NCBI GenBank assembly: GCA_024636585.1
Contig: JAGXGS010000026.1
Span: forward strand, 1 to 40,824
DNA: 40,824 bases
Reading direction: 5' to 3'
Source of the DNA: Thiogranum sp.
Lineage (GTDB): Bacteria; Pseudomonadota; Gammaproteobacteria; DSM-19610
The notes beneath the pieces are model-generated. The model worked only from the letters and a program-made list of their open reading frames with translations, was not told where the DNA came from and ran no database searches. Of this stretch, positions 35,064-40,824 are shown piece after piece; within the stretch, counting starts at the first letter, position 1, and each line of letters begins with the position of its first letter. The translations under genes were made by a program, and so were the position numbers.

Positions 35064-37306
35064 AATACTGGCTTCTCACGCTGCTGACCGGCTGGCTCTC
35101 CGTGACCCAGGCGGCGATTTTCGATAACAATGAACTGTTGCCCGTTGAAGAGGCGTTCACCGTACAGGCCGAACTGATCGGCAACGACCGCATTCGTGCC
35201 GAGTGGCAGATTGCGGAAGGCTATTACCTGTACCGTAGCAAGTTTCGCTTTGACACCGACGCTGAAGGCATCAGCTTCGGCGAACCGCTGATCCCGCCCG
35301 GCAAAAAGAAGCAGGATGAGTTCTTCGGCGAGGTAGAGACCTACCGCGACAAGGTCTCGATCGAGATTCCGCTTCGAGAGATGCCGGCAGCCGGCGGCAC
35401 TTTCGCGCTGCGTGCTGGCTCGCAGGGGTGCGCGGATATCGGCATCTGCTATCCCCCACATACGCAGGTTGTGACTCTGACCCTGCCGGCCAGCAAGGCT
35501 GATGCCGGGCAGTCCGGCGGCGGCAGCGCGCTGCAGGCATTGAGCGATCTGGGCGGCGGTTTCGGTTTCGGTAATGAACAGGAATTGCTGCCGGCCGACG
35601 AAGCCTTCCAGCTCGACGTGCAGGTGATCGATGCCAGTACACTGAGCGCCAGCTGGAACATCGCCGAAGGTTATTACCTGTACCGCCACGCTTTTGAATT
35701 CACTGCCACAGACGACAGCGATGTAGTCGTGGAGCCGGCACAGATCAGCGATGGAGAAAAAAAGACTGACGAGTTTTTCGGTGATATCGAGGTGTATTAC
35801 GAGGATGCGCAGGCACGCATTCCGTTACAGCGCGATACGACCCGGCAAACGCCGCTAAGCCTGACCGTGAAGTATCAGGGCTGTGCCGAAATGGGTGTCT
35901 GTTATCCGCCGATCACCAGGGTTGTCGACCTGGTGTTGCCGGCTGCGGACGCGGCGACTGCAAGCACACCCGCTTCGCCCGGCGCTGACGCACCGCGCCT
36001 CAGCGAACAGGATGCACTCGCTCAGCGCCTGATACACGGTAACCTGATCGCCTCCCTGCTGGCATTTTTCGGTTTCGGCCTGCTGCTGGCTTTCACGCCC
36101 TGCGTGTTCCCCATGATCCCGATCCTGTCCTCGATCATCGTTGGACAGGGCAAGGAATTAACCACCGCGCGCAGCTTCACGCTGTCGCTGGTGTATGTGC
36201 TGGCAATGGCCGTGACCTACACGGTGGCCGGCGTACTGGCGGGGCTGTTCGGTGGAAACCTGCAGGCCTATTTCCAGGACCCCTGGATACTCTCTACCTT
36301 TGCCCTGGTTTTCGTGCTGCTGGCGTTATCGATGTTCGGTTTCTACGACCTGCAGATGCCATCCTTTATCCAGAACCGTCTGGCCGCGGCCAGCAACCGC
36401 CAGAAGAGCGGCAGCCTTACCGGCGTTGCGGTGATGGGCTTTCTTTCCGCTCTGATTGTCGGGCCCTGTGTCGCTGCGCCGCTGATGGGTGCGCTGATCG
36501 TGATTGGCCAAACCGGTGATGCAGTACTGGGCGGCATGGCGCTGTTCGCTTTCAGCCTGGGTATGGGCGCACCGCTGCTCGCTATTGGTACCGGTGCCGG
36601 CAAGCTGCTGCCCAGAGCCGGAAAATGGATGGATGCCGTCAAAGCGGTGTTCGGCGTCCTGTTGCTGGCGGTTGCGATCTGGATGCTGGAGCGGATTTTA
36701 CCGGCCGCTGTGACGCTCGCGCTATGGGCCACACTGTTGATTCTTTCAGCCATTTATTTGCGGGCGCTGGATCAGCTGCCGGTCGAAGCCACCGGCTGGT
36801 CACGGTTCTGGAAAGGACTGGGGGTCATGGCACTGGTCTACGGCGTGGTATTGCTGATCGGCGCGGCGAGCGGCGCGCGTGATCCATTGCAACCCCTGGC
36901 CGGAGTATTCGGCGGCGCCGTGGCCACCCAGACCGAAACGCACGCATTACCGTTCAGGTCGATCAAGACAGTTTCGGATCTGGAGAGAGAACTCGCCGCG
37001 GCACGCCAGCAAGGGACACCGGTCATGGTCGACTTTTACGCCGACTGGTGTGTGAGCTGCAAGGAAATGGAGAAATACACATTCGCAAAGCCCGAAGTGC
37101 AGCAGGCGCTCTCCGACTTTGTATTGCTCCAGGCCGACGTTACTGCCAACGATGAAGCCGACAAGGCGCTGCTACAGCATTACCAGCTGTTCGGACCGCC
37201 GACCATGTTGTTTTACGACGAGGCGGGTCGCCTGCGCCCGGACCTGACGCTGGTGGGATTCAAGCCCGCCGATGAATTCGTGGCGCACGTGCAGGAGTTG
37301 CAATAA
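35060..37306 (+). CDS. dsbD: Thiol:disulfide interchange protein DsbD with duplicated N-terminal alpha domain
   Basis: DsbD carries electrons from cytoplasmic thioredoxin across the inner membrane to periplasmic DsbC/DsbG and cytochrome c maturation proteins. A signal peptide (MKYWLLTLLTGWLSVTQA) is followed by two alpha domains: residues about 20-145 with QGCADIGICYPP (C124, C130), and about 172-295 with QGCAEMGVCYPP (C275, C281). The eight-helix beta domain (about 328-605) has FTPCVFPM (C348) and VGPCVAAPL (C470). The C-terminal thioredoxin-like gamma domain has DWCVSCKEM (C664, C667). At 748 residues it is far longer than E. coli DsbD (565); the excess is the second alpha domain. All redox cysteines are intact. 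Confidence 0.97.
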   Translation: MKYWLLTLLTGWLSVTQAAIFDNNELLPVEEAFTVQAELIGNDRIRAEWQIAEGYYLYRSKFRFDTDAEGISFGEPLIPPGKKKQDEFFGEVETYRDKVSIEIPLREMPAAGGTFALRAGSQGCADIGICYPPHTQVVTLTLPASKADAGQSGGGSALQALSDLGGGFGFGNEQELLPADEAFQLDVQVIDASTLSASWNIAEGYYLYRHAFEFTATDDSDVVVEPAQISDGEKKTDEFFGDIEVYYEDAQARIPLQRDTTRQTPLSLTVKYQGCAEMGVCYPPITRVVDLVLPAADAATASTPASPGADAPRLSEQDALAQRLIHGNLIASLLAFFGFGLLLAFTPCVFPMIPILSSIIVGQGKELTTARSFTLSLVYVLAMAVTYTVAGVLAGLFGGNLQAYFQDPWILSTFALVFVLLALSMFGFYDLQMPSFIQNRLAAASNRQKSGSLTGVAVMGFLSALIVGPCVAAPLMGALIVIGQTGDAVLGGMALFAFSLGMGAPLLAIGTGAGKLLPRAGKWMDAVKAVFGVLLLAVAIWMLERILPAAVTLALWATLLILSAIYLRALDQLPVEATGWSRFWKGLGVMALVYGVVLLIGAASGARDPLQPLAGVFGGAVATQTETHALPFRSIKTVSDLERELAAARQQGTPVMVDFYADWCVSCKEMEKYTFAKPEVQQALSDFVLLQADVTANDEADKALLQHYQLFGPPTMLFYDEAGRLRPDLTLVGFKPADEFVAHVQELQ

Positions 37307-37319
37307 CTATCCGCAACCG

Positions 37320-37341
37320 GTGCGCCCGCTGACCGGCGCAC
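37320..37341. terminator. Hairpin between convergent dsbD and prsR
   Basis: GTGCGCC (37320-37326) pairs with GGCGCAC (37335-37341) around an 8-base loop, filling most of the 38-base gap between the two stop codons. No T tract follows on either strand, so termination by this hairpin alone is uncertain. Confidence 0.35.
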
Positions 37342-37344
37342 GCC

Positions 37345-38700
37345 CTACTTCAGGTGATATTTCTTGATCAGGTCGTACATGGTGGGACGGCTGACACCCA
37401 GTAGATCGGACGCCTGTGAAATCTTTCCACCGACGTGGCCCATGGCCCTGACGATGGCCTGACGTTCGGCCTGTTCGCGAATTTCCCGCAGATTGAAGGT
37501 CCGCGCGTCATCGACCCCGGCACCACCGAGCTCAAGATCGGAAGCGGAAATCTGTTTGTGCTCGGCCATGATCACCGAGCGCTTGACGCGGTTTTCAAGC
37601 TCACGCACATTGCCCGGCCAGGGATAGGTTTCGATGGCGGCCAGCGCATCCTTGCTGAAACGGTGCTGCTGCTTGCCCATTTGCTGACTGAATTTTTCCA
37701 GGAATACGCGCGCCAGCAGTAATGTATCGCCTTCGCGTTCGCGCAATGCCGGGATGCGAATGGTCAGTTCGCTGATCCGGTAATAAAGATCTTCACGGAA
37801 GGCTTTTTCGCGCGCCAGTTGCGGCAGATCCTTGTGGGTCGCGCAGATAACGCGCACGTCCACCGGGATTTCCTGGCGGCCACCGACGCGCTCGATCACC
37901 CGCTCCTGCAGGAAACGCAGCAGTTTGGCTTGCAGCGACAGCGGCATGTCGCCAACCTCGTCGAGGAACAGGGTACCGCCGTTGGCCATTTCGATCTTGC
38001 CAGGCGTCTGTTTGGCCGCACCGGTAAACGCGCCTTTTTCATAGCCGAACAGCTCGCTTTCCAGCAGGGCTTCGGGAATGGCTGCGCAGTTGATGGCGAC
38101 GAACCGCCCGTCGGCGCGCCCGCCGAGAGCGTGCACGGCACGCGCGATTAGTTCTTTACCGGTACCTGATTCACCCAGCACCAGAACCGTGGCGTCGGAC
38201 GGAGCCACTTTTTCCACCGTGCGGCACACCTTCAGCATTTCCGGGCTGGCGGTGATGATCCCTTCCAGCGGTGATTCACCGCCGGTGAAATGCAGGCGCT
38301 GATTCTCGCTTTCCAGCTCATGCAGACGATAGGCGCGGTTAACGATGAAACCGAGCATATCGACATCGATTGGTTTATAGAAGAAATCGTAGGCGCCGGA
38401 GCCAACGGCCTGAAGCGCATTCTGGCGATCGTTATTTCCGGTGACCACAATGATCTTGGTATTGGGAGCCCGCGAAAGGATTTCCTCGAGGGTCTGGAAG
38501 CCTTCCGCCGTGCCGTCCGCATCAGGCGGCAATCCCAGATCCAGAGTGACTACCGGCGGCCGATGTTTTTCCAGTTCAGCCAGCGCGGTGTCGCGTTCCC
38601 CCGCAATAATGACGCTGTAGCCTTCAAAGCACCATTTCAGCTGCGTCTGCAGCCCCGGGTCATCCTCAATAACCAGCAATTTCCTTGAATCGGTTGTCAT
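37345..38700 (-). CDS. prsR: PrsR-type sigma54-dependent response regulator (PEP-CTERM system)
   Basis: An NtrC-like activator of about 451 residues. The receiver (about 8-125) has LLVIEDDPGL and phospho-acceptor Asp in TLDLGLPPDADG. The AAA+ domain (about 145-380) has Walker A LGESGTGKEL, the sigma54 contact loop GAFTGA in ELFGYEKGAFTGA, and Walker B GGTLFLDEVGDM. The Fis-type helix-turn-helix (about 405-450) ends in LLGVSRPTMYDLIKKY. The GVSRPTMYDL end and the pairing with a PrsK-like kinase are typical of PEP-CTERM/exosortase genomes. ATG 38700 overlaps the prsK 3' end by 35 bases. It needs RpoN promoters, so exopolysaccharide or PEP-CTERM targets are expected elsewhere. Confidence 0.93.
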   Translation of the reverse strand: MTTDSRKLLVIEDDPGLQTQLKWCFEGYSVIIAGERDTALAELEKHRPPVVTLDLGLPPDADGTAEGFQTLEEILSRAPNTKIIVVTGNNDRQNALQAVGSGAYDFFYKPIDVDMLGFIVNRAYRLHELESENQRLHFTGGESPLEGIITASPEMLKVCRTVEKVAPSDATVLVLGESGTGKELIARAVHALGGRADGRFVAINCAAIPEALLESELFGYEKGAFTGAAKQTPGKIEMANGGTLFLDEVGDMPLSLQAKLLRFLQERVIERVGGRQEIPVDVRVICATHKDLPQLAREKAFREDLYYRISELTIRIPALREREGDTLLLARVFLEKFSQQMGKQQHRFSKDALAAIETYPWPGNVRELENRVKRSVIMAEHKQISASDLELGGAGVDDARTFNLREIREQAERQAIVRAMGHVGGKISQASDLLGVSRPTMYDLIKKYHLK

Positions 38701-40822
38701 CAACCTGTCCGTTTTCTGATTTGTCGGCCGACCTTACACTATTTTTTTCTTCTTCGCTAATGGGAATTCGCATCCGAAAAGTAGTCCCCTCGCTGACGCG
38801 GCTGATCACTTCCACCTCACCGGAAAGGCCGCGAATGAACTCACGCGTTTCGTAGGCGCCTATTCCCATTCCCGAATTGCCCTTGGTGCTGGCAAAGGGT
38901 TTGAAGAGACCATCGCGCAAAAACGCCTCTTCCATGCCCTCGCCATTATCCTGCACTTCAATCACCGCATAATCATGCTGTTTGAATAATCTGACGATGA
39001 CCAGTCCCTCGGCTGGAGTGGCGTCCTGAGCATTGCGGATGATATGACCGATGACGGCGCCGAACCGGTCACGGTCGGCGCGGATGTAAATACCGGCGGC
39101 CTGACAGTCCATCCGCGGCACCGGCGAACCCGCTGACATGGTTTTGACCGCCTCGGTAAGCGATTGACAGAGCTCGATTTTATTATTCTGCTGCTGGGAA
39201 GATTCACCGCCGCTGCGCAATTGCGCAAGCATCCGGTTCATTTTGGTCACGGAATTCTCGACAGTCTGGATCGCATCTTCCATAAACTGCGGATTATTCT
39301 TGTGTCGGGCCGCATTCGAAACCACCAGGGAAAGCTGCGCGATGAGGTTCTTGAGATCGTGCATGACATAGGCAGACAGGCGATTGCAGGCCTCGAACTG
39401 TTTGGCCTGGAACAGCGCCTGCGCCGCATCCAGCTGCGCCAGATGCGCGGCAGACTGGCGACCGACTATGCGCAACAGATCGTAGTCCTCATAGTTCATG
39501 GCATGCGTGACCTGCGGACGCATCAGCACCACGAATCCCGACAGGCGAAAATGGAACACCAGCGGCACGATCAGCCAGGCATTCTCGATCTCGCCGAACC
39601 ACGCCGGCAATTCAAGTTCCTGATAGCGTTGGGGCGCTGCAGCGAACTCATCGACATTCACAATCCATTCGGCGTCACGCAGATAGCGAATCAGCGGACT
39701 GTCCGCATCGAGCATATAGTCGCCGCCGGTGTGGGCCGGCATCTGCCAGTTGGCAGCGGGTTCATAGCGCCGCACCTCGCGGTTGAGCCACAGCATGCCA
39801 CCCGGGCAACCAAAGATATCCGCCATTGCCTTGATGGTCCGTTCCCGCAGCTGTTCATCCGGCTCCTGGGTGGTCAACGTATGGATGAAGCGCAACCACT
39901 CCTCGCGGTATTCAAATTTATAGTGAAAAAAGTGCTTGTTGATGAAGACCCGCAGACTGGCGCGCAACTGTGCTGAAAACAGCAGAATCATCAGCATCAA
40001 TACGGCACCGAACAGGAAGATGACCTGGGCCACAGTGCCCCAGGTGCCGCCGTACTCGCGAATGACGAAACCGCCCGCACCCATCGCCAGAAGATAGATG
40101 CCCGAACCAAGCAAAGCAGCGGTATGGAACACCACCCGTCGTGAAACGAAAATATCCAGCGACCACTGCGGATCACGCGCCGCTGCAATACCGATTACCG
40201 GCACCACAATGGCATTGATGAACCCACGCGCATTCCACAGGGAGGCGTCCACTCCGCGGAACAGCAAGGCATGGGAATACAGATAAAAGTCATAGGCGAA
40301 AATCGCCCCAAGCCCGATGCAGAGATACTTGACCGCCCGGCGCGATTCGGGACGGGCATTACGGATCAGCTGTTCAACCAGCACCAGCCCCGCGACCGCC
40401 ATCACCAGGTAACCAGCGAGCAACATGTCGATGCCGCCCGCGGACGGCAGTTGCTTGCCGGATGCGACCCGGTACAGGACCATCATGATCAGCAGCATGG
40501 AAAAACTGGCCAGCACACCAACTGTATTCCGGAAATAGCTGCGCGCCTGTTCCGGTTTGGAATAGGCCGCACTCAAAACCCGCACCACGAAAGCGAGCAG
40601 GGCCAGATTCCGCAGGGGTTCCAGCAGGTAGGAAGCAACCGGTGCGATATCATTGGCTGCGATATACGCGGTGATGGCCATCCAGAGCGCGCTGATCAAA
40701 GCCGCGAGCAGTAAAGCATTCTTGTGTGGACGGCCCCGCTGCCCGGTCATCAGAACCAGCGACAGAATCAGGAAAACTCCTGCGCCGGTTGCGTAGCTGA
40801 TCGCTCCGATGTTGACCATCAT
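38666..40822 (-). CDS. prsK: PrsK-type membrane histidine kinase (PEP-CTERM system)
   Basis: A 718-residue sensor kinase, partner of PrsR. The N-terminus (about 1-280) holds some eight hydrophobic segments (for example ATGAGVFLILSLVLM, MLLAGYLVMAVAGLVLVEQL) and no large periplasmic domain. A GAF-like region follows (about 320-470), then the phospho-acceptor His in AYVMHDLKNLIAQL (about 487). The ATPase part has IIRNAQDATP (N box), VQDNGEGM (G1) and STKGNSGMGIGAYETREF (G2). ATG 40822 or 40819 fits a PrsK-like start (MVNIGAISYATGAG), but only two bases remain beyond it, so a longer N-terminus cannot be excluded. Its stop lies inside prsR, so the two are translationally coupled. Confidence 0.92.
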   Translation of the reverse strand: MMVNIGAISYATGAGVFLILSLVLMTGQRGRPHKNALLLAALISALWMAITAYIAANDIAPVASYLLEPLRNLALLAFVVRVLSAAYSKPEQARSYFRNTVGVLASFSMLLIMMVLYRVASGKQLPSAGGIDMLLAGYLVMAVAGLVLVEQLIRNARPESRRAVKYLCIGLGAIFAYDFYLYSHALLFRGVDASLWNARGFINAIVVPVIGIAAARDPQWSLDIFVSRRVVFHTAALLGSGIYLLAMGAGGFVIREYGGTWGTVAQVIFLFGAVLMLMILLFSAQLRASLRVFINKHFFHYKFEYREEWLRFIHTLTTQEPDEQLRERTIKAMADIFGCPGGMLWLNREVRRYEPAANWQMPAHTGGDYMLDADSPLIRYLRDAEWIVNVDEFAAAPQRYQELELPAWFGEIENAWLIVPLVFHFRLSGFVVLMRPQVTHAMNYEDYDLLRIVGRQSAAHLAQLDAAQALFQAKQFEACNRLSAYVMHDLKNLIAQLSLVVSNAARHKNNPQFMEDAIQTVENSVTKMNRMLAQLRSGGESSQQQNNKIELCQSLTEAVKTMSAGSPVPRMDCQAAGIYIRADRDRFGAVIGHIIRNAQDATPAEGLVIVRLFKQHDYAVIEVQDNGEGMEEAFLRDGLFKPFASTKGNSGMGIGAYETREFIRGLSGEVEVISRVSEGTTFRMRIPISEEEKNSVRSADKSENGQVDDNRFKEIAGY

Positions 40823-40824
40823 GA

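Overview
The window looks like a piece of a gammaproteobacterial chromosome: dense, high in GC and mostly housekeeping genes. The evidence is an LPS-type envelope gene set (waaA, an lpxL/htrB-type acyltransferase), glnE, an E. coli-like cutA-dsbD pair, a tolC-family gene, and groESL under CIRCE. A PPi-dependent phosphofructokinase next to a proton-pumping pyrophosphatase, plus PrsK/PrsR of the PEP-CTERM/exosortase world, suggest an environmental lineage (methanotroph-, Woeseia- or Chromatiales-like) rather than an enteric. This placement is inference. No phage, insertion sequence, CRISPR array, tRNA or rRNA was seen.

Layout. 1-7.2 kb: adenylate kinase with a long PAKKA-repeat tail (minus strand, cut by the window edge), a small gene that appears frameshifted, then pfp, a 50-residue protein, hppA, ppa and a metallophosphoesterase. 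The theme is pyrophosphate and nucleotide energy metabolism. 6.5-7.8 kb: molybdopterin genes moaE and moaD (minus) diverging from moaC (plus). 8-13.4 kb: a REC-PAS-GGDEF-EAL protein, an Arg-rich small protein, a DUF1289 protein, an M18 aminopeptidase and a receiver protein with a membrane anchor. 13.4-15.5 kb: thiC behind a TPP riboswitch. 15.5-19 kb: a Pcm-like methyltransferase, rhodanese, TolC-family channel, isochorismatase-like hydrolase and hemerythrin-like protein. 19.1-30.4 kb: waaA (minus) diverging from lpxL (plus), then an eight-gene minus-strand run read as glnE, ilvE, a zinc-finger protein, ELM1-like, GT4, NodB-type deacetylase, GT4 and ELM1-like. 30.5-31.8 kb: an ECF sigma factor and a transmembrane anti-sigma factor whose extracytoplasmic part resembles DsrE. 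32-34.6 kb: groL, groS and fxsA. 34.7-37.3 kb: cutA and a dsbD with two N-terminal domains. 37.3-40.8 kb: prsR and prsK.

How the genes fit together. PPi-PFK, H+-PPase and soluble PPase would together set the use of PPi as an energy currency. The waaA/lpxL genes and the downstream glycosyltransferase run build the outer envelope. The sigma/anti-sigma pair has a good candidate autoregulatory promoter and an unusual sensor, and is the best candidate here for an undescribed signalling system. Other unusual points are the adenylate kinase tail, MoaD ending two residues beyond Gly-Gly, the membrane-anchored receiver protein, the doubled DsbD alpha domain, and two inverted copies of a composite interspersed repeat, each between convergent genes.
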